NCBI GenBank assembly: GCA_016200265.1
Contig: JACQFE010000042.1
Span: 1-44,814, forward strand
DNA: 44,814 nucleotides
Source: Planctomycetota bacterium
GTDB taxonomy: Bacteria > Planctomycetota > Phycisphaerae > UBA1845
Direction of reading: 5' to 3'
The stretch's first letter is position 1, and every line of letters starts with the position of its first letter. Both the position numbers and the translations under genes were made by a program. Shown in pieces: positions 5,941-14,613 of this stretch. Below the pieces are notes generated by a model, which saw only the letters and a program-made list of their open reading frames with translations, was not told where the DNA came from and made no database searches.

Positions 5941-6921
5941 TCAATCAGCCGTTACGCGAACGACCAACGCAATCGCCCCGCCCGTGGCCGATGAACTTGG
6001 AGCCGCGGAAAGAAGGACGTATTCCCCGAGCTTCAATTCCACGGTGGTTTCAAGTTCGAATCGTGTGGGAGCGAGACCGCCCTCGGCCCCGAGAGCATAC
6101 GAACCATTTGAACTGACGGCGATATTCACTTGTGCCGTGTTTGCGGGTTGCATGAGGCGAACCGTTCCGCGGGCATTGAATTCGATGTTTTCCTCAGGCG
6201 TCGATGCCGGTGACCGCAAACGAGATTTTGATTCAAACGACTTGCCTTCCTGTGCGGCGATCATCATAGGCGCGAGCAGTGATAAATGACCAAAGCCGGC
6301 CGCGTTCAATGTTTTTCCGACTGGGGCCAGGTCCGATGGAAAGTTGGATTCGCTCGCGGCGGGAGCAGCACTGATGTCACCGCGAAGAAAGAAAAGTTGT
6401 AACCGGGCCGAGCGCGACGGCTGGTCCAGCGTCTGTAAGGCCGCATGGACCGCCTTCCTATCCCGATCGTCACCCTGCACGACGACCGTGCGATTCACTT
6501 CGTCGATTCCGAAGGTAGCTCGCGGCGCGACCGTGCGGAGCAACGGCATCAACTCATTGACCGGATAGTTCTTGACGGGCACTATGTCGGCCTGAGCGGA
6601 AGATTCATCTGAAACGTCAACTGCATGAATCACCTTGGCGATCACCATGTCCACGCCGGCGCGGGGCCCACTTAGCGCGACTGTGTGATCATTCAGCGCC
6701 GCCCCATTGATGCCGGGCAATATCTGTTTTACCGATGAGGCAACGTAAGGCGCGCTCGCGTGCTTGAGTTCGACGACCTCGACGACCCATTGGTCGGGCG
6801 CGGTCGCATTGGGCGAAGCGTCCTTTTTGGCATCTTCCGCCCATGCCCGCGCGACCCCCAGAGCCGTCAGGTTCATGCAAGCCAAAGCAATGATCCGATT
6901 GAAATTCAGATGTCGATTCAT
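5941..6921 (-). CDS. Exported protein with two secretin-N (NolW-like) domains, third gene of ECF sigma operon
   Basis: 326 residues from ATG 6921, preceded by GAGAGGAA. The frame is open to 6966, but the signal sequence (NRIIALACMNLTALGVARAWA) starts naturally at 6921. Two alpha/beta units follow: VVEVVELKHASAPYVASSVKQ and DIVPVKNYPVNELMPLLRTV with RTVVVQGDDRDRKAVHAALQ. This resembles the repeated N-terminal domains of type II/III secretion secretins. The last ~150 residues are beta-rich, with no recognisable secretin pore domain. The gene follows the anti-sigma factor by 75 nt and is probably in the same operon, so it may be a periplasmic sensor or target of that system. Function is unknown. 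Confidence 0.65.
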   Translation of the reverse strand: MNRHLNFNRIIALACMNLTALGVARAWAEDAKKDASPNATAPDQWVVEVVELKHASAPYVASSVKQILPGINGAALNDHTVALSGPRAGVDMVIAKVIHAVDVSDESSAQADIVPVKNYPVNELMPLLRTVAPRATFGIDEVNRTVVVQGDDRDRKAVHAALQTLDQPSRSARLQLFFLRGDISAAPAASESNFPSDLAPVGKTLNAAGFGHLSLLAPMMIAAQEGKSFESKSRLRSPASTPEENIEFNARGTVRLMQPANTAQVNIAVSSNGSYALGAEGGLAPTRFELETTVELKLGEYVLLSAAPSSSATGGAIALVVRVTAD

Positions 6922-6996
6922 TTGGTTGTTCCTCTCAACAGAGTACAGTCTTTTGCCTTGTTCCATTGTTCAATGCCTGATCGTTCGTACGGACAA

Positions 6997-7485
6997 TCAC
7001 GGTTGGCGATACAGTCGATACGCGCGGACTCGAACGTCACCGGTTTGAACGGCAACCGCCAGAAACTGATTTTTGCTCTCACCATTCAGCACCATTCCGC
7101 CCGCAATGGACGGTGGGTGCGCGGATTCTTGATTTTCCAATACGCTCCGACTTGCAACCCCGATTGGATGATTGCTTCGCGGAAGAAACCAAAGGCCCGC
7201 GAGGGCGACGACCATGATCGCTGCGGCAATGCGAAGAAGCGCTGAATGTCGCATTGGCCACGATTGCGGGATCGAACACACCGGCTTGGTCAGCAATGTC
7301 TCATTCGATCGTGCGACGCTTTCGGTTTCGCGTTCGAGCGATTCAAGAAAATCGACGACCTGCGTCATTCGGGCCGCATAGTTCCGGCATGACGCGCACG
7401 TTTCGAAATGCTTCTCGAGTCGATCGTCCGGCGCGCCTCCATCAATCCGCTGATGCCAGCGTATTCGTGCTTCTTTACATCGCAT
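6997..7485 (-). CDS. Zinc-type anti-sigma factor (membrane)
   Basis: 162 residues. ATG 7485 is chosen because GGAG lies 9 nt upstream; ATG 7503 is in frame but has no such site. The N-terminus MRCKEARIRWHQRIDGG and HFETCASC form the ZAS domain with the HxxxCxxC zinc motif of anti-sigma factors, which holds a partner ECF sigma factor inactive. One membrane segment follows (LLRIAAAIMVVALAGLWFL, about 89-107), leaving a ~55-residue periplasmic tail. The start overlaps the end of the sigma gene by 11 bp, so the two are translationally coupled. Confidence 0.8.
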   Translation of the reverse strand: MRCKEARIRWHQRIDGGAPDDRLEKHFETCASCRNYAARMTQVVDFLESLERETESVARSNETLLTKPVCSIPQSWPMRHSALLRIAAAIMVVALAGLWFLPRSNHPIGVASRSVLENQESAHPPSIAGGMVLNGESKNQFLAVAVQTGDVRVRAYRLYRQP

Positions 7486-8047
7486 TGCTCGAACTCCGCT
7501 CATTTATCCGCGCCGCCAACGATTCCCGACCTCGCATCGCATGAACTCTGGCCGTGTCCGCCGAGATTCCGAGGGCTTCCGCGATCTCCCCGAAATCCAT
7601 GCCCTCAATATGCCGTAGAACAATCACTTCGCGTTGTCGTCGCGGAAGCTGTTGCAGCAAGGCCGCCAATTTTTCGGAACGCTCATCGCCCTCTTCGATG
7701 GGGTGAGCGTCATCAGCCTTTCGAGGTTCATGCAGCCTTCGCGACAACCGAAGTCGCTGCGCCTTTCGCCGACCGAGCAAATGGCATTGTTGCACGACGA
7801 TACTGCAAACCCACGGCCACCAGCGATTCGGATCTCGCAATTCACTTTGTCGGCTGTGGGCGATGATGGCGGCCTCATGCACGGCGTCTTCCGCATCGGC
7901 CTGGTTCCAAAGAAATCGAAACGCAAGCCGGACCAGACCATCGATCGCCGCTCCGGTCCATTCGCGAGGTCGATCGGGGCCATGCGATACCTCGCCGGCA
8001 GGATCGGTGCGATCGACGCTCTTGTATTCGCTTTGGCGTATCTTCAC
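7475..8047 (-). CDS. ECF RNA polymerase sigma factor
   Basis: 190 residues from GTG 8047. Region 2 is seen in LVRLAFRFLWNQADAEDAVHEA and PNRWWPWVCSIVVQQC. Region 4 is seen in LLQQLPRRQREVIVLRHIEG, followed by FGEIAEALGISADTARVHAMRGR, the helix-turn-helix that reads the -35 element. It directs RNA polymerase to a small regulon, usually including its own operon. Its partner anti-sigma factor overlaps it downstream. The conserved region 2.2 Asp/Glu patch is looser than usual (DAEDAVHEAAI), suggesting a divergent ECF group. Confidence 0.85.
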   Translation of the reverse strand: MKIRQSEYKSVDRTDPAGEVSHGPDRPREWTGAAIDGLVRLAFRFLWNQADAEDAVHEAAIIAHSRQSELRDPNRWWPWVCSIVVQQCHLLGRRKAQRLRLSRRLHEPRKADDAHPIEEGDERSEKLAALLQQLPRRQREVIVLRHIEGMDFGEIAEALGISADTARVHAMRGRESLAARINERSSSNAM

Positions 8048-8275
8048 GCGTCGTCCGCCCCGCAGCCTGCGAACTTTCCGCTGATTGGATGCTCGCCGCC
8101 GATGCGGCGTTTACCCGATTTCAAACAAATCTGCAGCCCAAAGGATGCACTTTTTGGCGTTGAGAGTCTGATAATCTGACGATAGGATTCTTCAGGCCGA
8201 GGCATTTGGTAGGCAGTTCAGGGTTGGAATAGCCAAGTCAGCCATGACCTTTTTGAATGGAACGGGCCTGATCCG

Positions 8276-9484
8276 ATGCCTCCTTCGCCGGCCAAAATTG
8301 TGATGATCATCTCGCGAAAGACCATTTTCACGCTTGTGCGGATCGCGATCTGCGCCGTCGCGCTGTGGATCGTGGCTCGCGGCATTACGCTCAGTGATCA
8401 AATCACGTTGCGGGACGGCACAACGCTCGACGGCCGGATCGAGGGCGAAGGAGCGTCGATCGAGCTTCGTCTTCCGAGCGGCGATTTGCAGTCGATCCCG
8501 CGAAATGAAATTGCGGCGTCCAAAGATGGCACCTTGAAAATCGCCTTTGGACTCTATACGACATTGTGGCGGAGCAGCAAAGGCCTTCTGTTCCTGGCGT
8601 TGCTTCTTTACTTTCCCGTCGTTTTTCCACAAGCTTATCGATTGTACGGACTGCTTCGTGCGCAAGGCATTCCCGTCAGCTATGCGGATAGCCTGAAGGT
8701 CTCGTTTGCGGGGAATTTTCTAAATTTCGCGACTCCATTCGGCTCCAACGCGGGCGACCTATTCAAAGCCTATTTTGTATCGTTGCACACGCCGCTCAAG
8801 ACCGAAGCCGTCACTACCGTAGTGCTCGACCGGTTTGTTGGACTGGGAACCCTGTTGCTCGTCGCCGGAGGAATCACTGCCGTCAGTCCACCCGGAAGTC
8901 GATTGGCAATGGTGCGCCCTTTCGTACTCACGATGCTGGGTGTCGGTCTCGTGGCATTCGTGATCTATCGGTCACCGCTCGGACGGCGGGTGATGCAGGG
9001 GCTTCCCGCCTGGGGACCCATCGAACAACTCAAACGCGTGGATCAAGCCGCTCATCATCTGACGGGTCACCTCAGCGCCCTCATTGTTGCGACCTTGTTG
9101 ACCGTGCTCCTTCAGGCCATGGCCCTTCTCGCCTTTTTCTTCATCGCGATGGCGCTCTCCATGAAGGCGAACTCGTCGAACGTGTTGGAATATTTCGCTT
9201 ACTTCTACACGGGAACGTTGATCGCGGCTTTACCCGGTCCACCACAGGGACTCGGCACGGTCGAATTGGCCTACCGCTATTTCTTCGAATCCTTCGGCAC
9301 GGTTTCGCAGATCGTGTGTATGGCGTTTGCGATTCGACTGACGGGTTTGATTTCATCGCTTCCGGGTCTCCTTGTCACCATGACCGGCGCCTATCGTCCT
9401 CGCGATAATTCAGCATCCAACAGCGGCACAGCACCCGAAGTGGATGTGTCGGACATTCCAATTTCCGCGAACGCAATTCCCTGA
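8276..9484 (+). CDS. Flippase-like integral membrane protein (UPF0104 / lysylphosphatidylglycerol synthase TM domain)
   Basis: 402 residues from ATG 8276 (ATG 8303 also possible). Several membrane helices span the protein. The motif FLNFATPFGSNAGDLFKAYF (148-167) and DRFVGLGTLLLVAGG match the LPG_synthase_TM / YbhN flippase-like family, as does PGPPQGLGTVELAYRYF near the C-terminus (PxxxGxxE). The family is thought to move or modify lipid-linked substrates. Unusually, residues about 41-85, between the first and second helices, form a small soluble insert (TLRDGTTLDGRIEGEG ... DLQSIPRNEI), of beta-hairpin character. No aminoacyl-transferase domain is fused. It has no clear operon partner. Confidence 0.75.
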   Translation: MPPSPAKIVMIISRKTIFTLVRIAICAVALWIVARGITLSDQITLRDGTTLDGRIEGEGASIELRLPSGDLQSIPRNEIAASKDGTLKIAFGLYTTLWRSSKGLLFLALLLYFPVVFPQAYRLYGLLRAQGIPVSYADSLKVSFAGNFLNFATPFGSNAGDLFKAYFVSLHTPLKTEAVTTVVLDRFVGLGTLLLVAGGITAVSPPGSRLAMVRPFVLTMLGVGLVAFVIYRSPLGRRVMQGLPAWGPIEQLKRVDQAAHHLTGHLSALIVATLLTVLLQAMALLAFFFIAMALSMKANSSNVLEYFAYFYTGTLIAALPGPPQGLGTVELAYRYFFESFGTVSQIVCMAFAIRLTGLISSLPGLLVTMTGAYRPRDNSASNSGTAPEVDVSDIPISANAIP

Positions 9485-9669
9485 TCCTGCGTCCCGTCGG
9501 AGCTTTGACCGTATCATCGCCTCCACGCAATCACGTCAGGATAAGTAAACGAACGACCTGAAACTTGGACATTTGCTGCAATTATCGGCAACCAGTCGCA
9601 GGGTGCAGGCGATTGGTTGGTCAGCCGAAAGAACGAGGTCGGGAATCGCTTTCATCTTGGAGAACGAAG

Positions 9670-10383
9670 ATGCCCATGATGTTGACCACGCGAAACACCG
9701 TGTTTCATCCGCTGGATGCGACCGCGAGCACGGCGGCGTTGCGACGGGCGGTTGAATCCCGGGCCCAGGCGACACTACAAATTCGTGAGCACGCGATCGA
9801 TTGGATGGCTCGTGCGACACTCATCGGCGCCGACGCCTCAGCCTTGCACCTGGAACTGCTTCACGCGGAAACGGGATTCCCGCTCGACCGGCCTGACGGG
9901 CTGATGCACGTTCTTCTGAATGACGGTGCGGCGCAATATGAATTTGAAACCCGAATTGTGCGAGTGACGCCAAGCCCGCACCACGAAGTGATTCATCTTC
10001 GAAAGCCGGCGACGATTTCCGTCCATGAACGACGACGTAGTCGCCGTCGGCTGTTGCGGGCGACGACGACGGTTGAGCTTCGACATAGCGGGCTTGGTGA
10101 GAGCATTCGAATGAATGGAACGCTTCTCAATCTCAGCGTCGGTGGGGTCGCGTGCCGACTGAGCAATTCGGAATCAACCAGTCTGCACGTGCATGAGCTC
10201 GTCCATTTGAAGTTTTCGATCGGAAATCCTCCCACGGAGATCCAGCGAACGGCCCGTGTCGTGTCGCTTTCGCAGGGTTCAAGCGCCGGACAGACGATCG
10301 TGGGCCTGGAATTCCACGGCGATGTCTCCAACGAAATGAATGATCAGCGGCTTCGCAAGCTGCTCGCCACCGCGAACGATTGA
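9670..10383 (+). CDS. PilZ-domain protein (first of tandem pair)
   Basis: 237 residues from ATG 9670, with GGAG 7 nt upstream; the frame opens earlier but lacks a ribosome site there. The N-terminal ~100 residues form a YcgR-N-like beta domain. From about residue 115 a PilZ domain begins, with the Arg-rich HERRRSRRRLLRA and later NLSVGG. These match the RxxxR and (D/N)xSxxG motifs that bind cyclic di-GMP, so binding is likely intact. The next gene starts 10 bp downstream and is built the same way. Such proteins usually change motility, secretion or polysaccharide synthesis in response to c-di-GMP; the target is unknown. Confidence 0.8.
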   Translation: MPMMLTTRNTVFHPLDATASTAALRRAVESRAQATLQIREHAIDWMARATLIGADASALHLELLHAETGFPLDRPDGLMHVLLNDGAAQYEFETRIVRVTPSPHHEVIHLRKPATISVHERRRSRRRLLRATTTVELRHSGLGESIRMNGTLLNLSVGGVACRLSNSESTSLHVHELVHLKFSIGNPPTEIQRTARVVSLSQGSSAGQTIVGLEFHGDVSNEMNDQRLRKLLATAND

Positions 10384-10393
10384 GGAGCAAGCG

Positions 10394-11137
10394 ATGCCCG
10401 TTCCACAAGCCGTCGAACAACTTCGTCTGGTTCAGGTGCTTTCGGATTCAGCGGCACAGCAACGTCCGCTCGTTCTGACGCACCACGGACCCGACGGCTG
10501 GCGAACGATCAAGTCCGTGTTCTCCGGCGGGTCGCCCGAATCTCGCACGTTGCGCGTCAGCGGAATGATCGAAAAAGAACTGCCCGCGAAGGCATTGCCC
10601 GGCGTGGGAATGACGCTCGGCGGATCATTCCGCCTCGGTCATAAGAAATTCATGTTTTGTGCGATGGTTCAAGGCGTTGAGCGCCACTCGGATCGACTGG
10701 AGCTAATGCTCCGCTGGCCCGACCATCTTCAGCAGTTGCAACGCCGCGTCTATGAGCGGGCCGAGCCGCCGGTCGGCAGCGTCGTGGCGGTTCGATTCTG
10801 GCGAGATGAAGCGTCCTCAGCCACCGAGCGGAAGGTGCGTCACGGCCAGCTGGAAGACATATCCGCCGGCGGAATGCGCATCAAAGTATCCGAGACCGGC
10901 GACATCGCCATGGAGTCAACTTATCGGTGCAGCTTCACACCGCGTCCCGGCCGACCGGCAATTGTCCTGGATGCGATTCTTCGACACCGTCAGGCCGTGG
11001 ATTCGGGCCGCGCTTCATTGGGCTTCCAATTCGTCGGCCTGGAAACCACGCCCGAAGGCATGAAAACCCTCGACCGCCTCGCCCGCGTCGTGACGCAATT
11101 TCAACGTCTTCGCGTTCGGAAGATGCCTGCCACATAG
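10394..11137 (+). CDS. PilZ-domain protein (second of tandem pair)
   Basis: 247 residues from ATG 10394. The start follows GAGGAG that overlaps the stop of the first PilZ gene, so the pair is co-transcribed and translationally linked. The N-terminal half is beta-rich (TLGGSFRLGHKKFMFCAMVQ), resembling a YcgR-N domain. The PilZ motif QRRVYERAEPP (RxxxR) and LEDISAGGMRI (DxSxxG) are both intact. Similarity to the first protein is in layout rather than close sequence, so this is an old duplication or two recruited genes. Probably a second c-di-GMP receptor working with the first. Confidence 0.8.
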   Translation: MPVPQAVEQLRLVQVLSDSAAQQRPLVLTHHGPDGWRTIKSVFSGGSPESRTLRVSGMIEKELPAKALPGVGMTLGGSFRLGHKKFMFCAMVQGVERHSDRLELMLRWPDHLQQLQRRVYERAEPPVGSVVAVRFWRDEASSATERKVRHGQLEDISAGGMRIKVSETGDIAMESTYRCSFTPRPGRPAIVLDAILRHRQAVDSGRASLGFQFVGLETTPEGMKTLDRLARVVTQFQRLRVRKMPAT

Positions 11138-11267
11138 GGCAATACGGCTCGCTTCAACTGAATGGTCCGGCCTTTCCACGCAGAAATGGCCTTGACGTAT
11201 CCCGCCTGGAGAATCGCATTCAATCGTGATAGCCTGTCTCATCGACCGCACACGGGAGGGCTGATCG

Positions 11268-12980
11268 ATGCGATTTGTGCTCACAACTCTTGGAATGTTC
11301 GGAATGATGGCTTCTTCATCGCCCATTTCTGCTGCCGGCGGCGGGGATCGGTCAACGGGGCTGCCGTTCTCGATGCGCTCGGAGGTTGTTGCTCGCGAAG
11401 GAATGGTCTGCACCAGTCAACCGCTGGCGACGCAAGTGGCGATCGACATCCTTCGGCAGGGCGGTAGCGCCGTGGATGCGGCCATCGCCGCGGACGCGAC
11501 CCTCGGACTCATGGAGCCGACAGGGGCCGGCATCGGCGGCGATCTTTTTGCGATTGTCTGGGACGCGAAGACTCAGAAGCTCCATGGCCTGAACGCCAGC
11601 GGTCGTAGCCCGTACGGACTCACGCTCAAGGAGTTCAAGGATCGCGGACTGAAGTCCATTCCACCATCCGGGCCGCTGCCGATCACTGTTCCCGGTTGCG
11701 TCGACGGCTGGTTCGAATTGCACAAGAAATTCGGCAAGCTGCCCATGTCGAGGATTCTGGCCGGTCCGATTCATTATGCATCGGAAGGCTTCCCACTTTC
11801 GCAAATCATCGCCCACGATTGGGCCATCGGCGTGCGGCGGCTGAAAGATTTTCCGAATTTCGCGGACACCTATTCACCGGGCGGAAAGGCGCCGCGCGAG
11901 GGAGACATCTTCAAGAATCCCGGGCTCGCGCGCACATACGAAGTGCTCGCAAAATCCGGTCGCGACGCGTTCTACAAGGGCGAATTGACGGAAGTGATGG
12001 CGTCATTTTGTGCCCGGAACGGATGCTTTCTGACGACCCGTGATTTCAACGAGCATACCTCGACCTGGGTCGATCCCGTTTCGACAAATTATCGCGGATA
12101 CGACGTGTGGGAGTTGCCGCCCAATGGCCAGGGCATCGCGGCGCTGCAAATGCTGAACATTCTCGAAGGATTCGATTTGAAGACCATGGGACACAACTCC
12201 GCTGACTATCTGCACACTTTGATCGAGACCAAGAAGATCGTGTTTGAGGATCGCGCACGGTTTTATGCTGATCCCGATTTCGGCAAAGTTCCGGCATCCG
12301 AATTGATTTCCAAGAAATACGCGGAAAAACGCCGCTCGTTGATCAATCCCACTCGCGCGCTTCGCGAGATCGAGCCGGGTGATCCAAAACTCGCACAGGG
12401 CGATACGATTTATCTCACGGTGGCCGACAAGGATCGAAACATGGTTTCACTGATCAACAGCAACTATCGCGGTTTCGGATCAGGCCTTGTGCCAGACGGA
12501 TTGGGATTCTGCTTCCAGGACCGCGGCGAACTATTCACTCTGCAGGAAGGTCACCCAAACGTTTACGAGCCGCACAAACGCCCGTTTCATACGATTATCC
12601 CGGCATTCGTCACACGCAATGGAAAGCCGTGGTTAAGCTTCGGCGTCATGGGCGGCGATATGCAGCCTCAAGGCCATGTGCAGGTGCTTTGCAACATCAT
12701 TGATTTTGGGATGAATTTGCAAGAAGCCGGCGACGCGGCGCGATTCCATCATCTCAATTCTTCTGAGCCGACAGGCGAGCATATGAAAGATGGCGGCTAC
12801 GTGGCGCTGGAATCGGGCGTGTCATTTGAAGTGCAGCGTGGTCTTTCCGAGCGCGGGCACCAGATACGCCCCGATCTCGGAGGTTTTGGCGGCTATCAGG
12901 CCATCATGTATGACGCTGTGCGCGACATCTACATCGGCGCCTCGGAATCGCGCAAGGACGGCCAAGCGTCCGGATATTGA
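11268..12980 (+). CDS. ggt: Gamma-glutamyltransferase (gamma-glutamyltranspeptidase)
   Basis: 570 residues from ATG 11268 with an N-terminal signal (about 1-23), so periplasmic or exported. The Ntn-hydrolase family protein is made as one chain and cut itself to free a Thr nucleophile. Landmarks: GMVCTSQPLATQVAIDILRQ (45-64), GGSAVDAAIAADATLGLMEP (65-84), GAGIGGDLF (87-94), ELPPNGQGIAALQMLNILE (282-300) and QGDTIYLTVADKDRNMVSL (377-395). Thr380 of that last motif is the expected nucleophile and cleavage site. FHTIIPAFV and GVMGGDMQPQGHVQ follow. The enzyme transfers or hydrolyses the gamma-glutamyl group of glutathione and related amides. Family subgroup (YwrD-like) is a guess. Single gene with no clear operon. 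Confidence 0.9.
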   Translation: MRFVLTTLGMFGMMASSSPISAAGGGDRSTGLPFSMRSEVVAREGMVCTSQPLATQVAIDILRQGGSAVDAAIAADATLGLMEPTGAGIGGDLFAIVWDAKTQKLHGLNASGRSPYGLTLKEFKDRGLKSIPPSGPLPITVPGCVDGWFELHKKFGKLPMSRILAGPIHYASEGFPLSQIIAHDWAIGVRRLKDFPNFADTYSPGGKAPREGDIFKNPGLARTYEVLAKSGRDAFYKGELTEVMASFCARNGCFLTTRDFNEHTSTWVDPVSTNYRGYDVWELPPNGQGIAALQMLNILEGFDLKTMGHNSADYLHTLIETKKIVFEDRARFYADPDFGKVPASELISKKYAEKRRSLINPTRALREIEPGDPKLAQGDTIYLTVADKDRNMVSLINSNYRGFGSGLVPDGLGFCFQDRGELFTLQEGHPNVYEPHKRPFHTIIPAFVTRNGKPWLSFGVMGGDMQPQGHVQVLCNIIDFGMNLQEAGDAARFHHLNSSEPTGEHMKDGGYVALESGVSFEVQRGLSERGHQIRPDLGGFGGYQAIMYDAVRDIYIGASESRKDGQASGY

Positions 12981-13133
12981 AATATTGCAAATGGATCGAT
13001 TGAAACGGGCGTTTCAGAGTGATGGCCGTACGATTGGTCCGACCACCACCGAATGCGTCAGGCTGGAGCACATCGTGCCGAATTCGAAACGACCACACCT
13101 CATGGATGCACTCGGCAGATCGCACACCATGGG

Positions 13134-13373
13134 TTACGGATTGGTTGTGCCCGTGGTGGTTCCTGTCGTCGTGCCCGTCGTGTTATTATCCTGAAGGCTC
13201 AGGAAAAACGCCTGGATGAGCGCGGTGGAAAGGCTCGACGTCGTTGTCTGTAGGCCAGTCAAGAGCGTCGTACGTACCTGCGGATCGCAACCGCTAAGCT
13301 GAAGCGCCGTGCCGCCGACTGCCAGACAAGCCGTTGCGCGAAGAAAACGAGTTCGAAAATTACCCTTCGTCAT
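13134..13373 (-). CDS. Small Thr/Gly-rich lipoprotein
   Basis: 79 residues from ATG 13373. A basic start (TKGNFRTRFLR) and hydrophobic run (ATACLAVGGTALQLSGC) end in the lipobox LSGC, so Cys29 is probably lipidated. The mature part is short: DPQVRTTLLTGLQTTTSSLS, a hydrophobic ALIQAFFLSLQ, and a terminal run of TTGT units (four). The layout recurs as a small lineage-specific lipoprotein in planctomycetes; I know no function. A -35/-10-like pair lies upstream at 13446-13473. Confidence 0.55.
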   Translation of the reverse strand: MTKGNFRTRFLRATACLAVGGTALQLSGCDPQVRTTLLTGLQTTTSSLSTALIQAFFLSLQDNNTTGTTTGTTTGTTNP

Positions 13374-13771
13374 GTGATTGCTCCTCGAAACAAGGCTCCT
13401 GCGACGATCGCGTCGAGTCCAAGCCTTTTACTGAGTCTACAAAGCTTTTTAGCGGTTTTTCGTGTCCGGTCAACACTTTTTCCGCACCGCTAGCTTTTCG
13501 GCTTGTTATACCCATCGGAAGGAAATCCGACGCAGTTGAGAACTTCCGGTAATTGAAAATCTGTTGCGCAACGAATCACCGTCCATACGAAACCCGCAAA
13601 ATCATTCGTAATAATGCGATTCAGTGTGAGTTGCAATCATCTCAGAGAGTAATCCACGCCACCTGTCATTTCGTTCGTTTCAACTTCGTGCGCGGCTCGC
13701 TACGGCCCGAACAAAGTCTATTCGGGGGGTTCTGAGGCTCTTGGATCACGGGCTCGATATGCCCACGGCCA
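13374..13771. other. Gene-free stretch (398 bp)
   Basis: No supported gene. The part next to the lipoprotein gene holds its likely promoter. The remainder is AT-richer than neighbouring genes and shows only a short palindrome (TTGCGCAA, around 13563). I see no repeat, RNA gene or terminator here. Confidence 0.5.
13446..13473 (-). promoter_or_regulatory. Candidate sigma70-type promoter for the small lipoprotein
   Basis: On the minus strand TTGACC (13473-13468) and TAAAAA (13451-13446) are separated by 16 bp and lie about 75 bp before ATG 13373. The -35 matches five of six consensus bases, the -10 four of six. Sequence match only. Confidence 0.35.
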
Positions 13772-14377
13772 TCATGATTCGAAAGGCTGATGATCGATCG
13801 CGTGTTCAATCGCCCGGCGGATGCGAGCGTGGATTTCCTCGGCCTGAGCGATGGATTGCCACTGTCGCGGATCGGTGTCGTCGTCGCTGCGAACGTAGGT
13901 GAGCGTGCCCAATCCCAGCAACCGCTCGCAGGCCGACGATTGCAGGTAGGTGTTGCGAACGTGAATCAGAGGACAATCCCGAATCACTGGCCTCCGCGCT
14001 CCGTGAATTTCAATCAATCGACGGTTAGTCAGTACATACCACGTGGGAATCCATTGCATGATCGCGATCGCTAGTCGGGCAAATCCGACCGCAATCGACA
14101 GTTGTGCCGTACCTCGGACGCTAAGTCCTGGAAGACTCCGATTCGCCAACAGAATCGCTACTGCAATAACCGCGCCAGCGACAATCCAGACCGCGGAATC
14201 CAATGCCGGTCGCCACATCGAAGGCTTGATCGCGAAAAGAATCAGCTCGCCGCCGTCGATCACTCCGCCGGGTAGTGCGGCCCATACGGAAGAGGCTTCC
14301 GCAGCGCCGCCTTGCGCGTCGGCGGTGGTCGCATTGAAAATCCCCGAGCTTCGACGCATTGGCGGCGTCAACACCAT
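13772..14377 (-). CDS. Membrane protein with bacterial PH (bPH2/YdbT-like) domain
   Basis: 201 residues from ATG 14377, with GGGAGA about 7 nt upstream; the frame also has a GTG at 14395. After a soluble N-terminus, two membrane segments are seen (AVWIVAGAVIAVAILLA and AQLSIAVGFARLAIAIMQW). Then comes WYVLTNRRLIEIHG, the hallmark strand of bacterial PH-like domains, followed by PLIHVRNTYLQSSACERLLG and LTYVRSDDDTD. Such proteins sit in the cytoplasmic membrane with the PH domain inside; their role is poorly known. It lies downstream of nadA on the same strand with a gap of about 240 bp, so a shared operon is possible but not shown. Confidence 0.7.
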   Translation of the reverse strand: MVLTPPMRRSSGIFNATTADAQGGAAEASSVWAALPGGVIDGGELILFAIKPSMWRPALDSAVWIVAGAVIAVAILLANRSLPGLSVRGTAQLSIAVGFARLAIAIMQWIPTWYVLTNRRLIEIHGARRPVIRDCPLIHVRNTYLQSSACERLLGLGTLTYVRSDDDTDPRQWQSIAQAEEIHARIRRAIEHAIDHQPFES

Positions 14378-14613
14378 CAGTTCATCTCCCGACACACCTT
14401 ATTGTAGTTTGATTCTCTCTCGCGAGCGATAACGATCATTTCATTCTCGATCGGACGCAGTATCGATACCACCCGCAGTCAGCAAGGACATCGAAGGCCT
14501 TACGCCGCATTTCATGGACGTAAGACAGATTCACTGAAATCATCGGTTATCCGGCCCGTAATCTTGCATTGTCCCGATAAATTCGGCTCGGAACGGGCTG
14601 CCGCGGTGGAAAT

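Noticed and set aside
13134..13200. Minisatellite of CGTCGTGCCC/TGGTGG units
   Set aside because: It is the coding sequence of the TTGT tail of the small lipoprotein.
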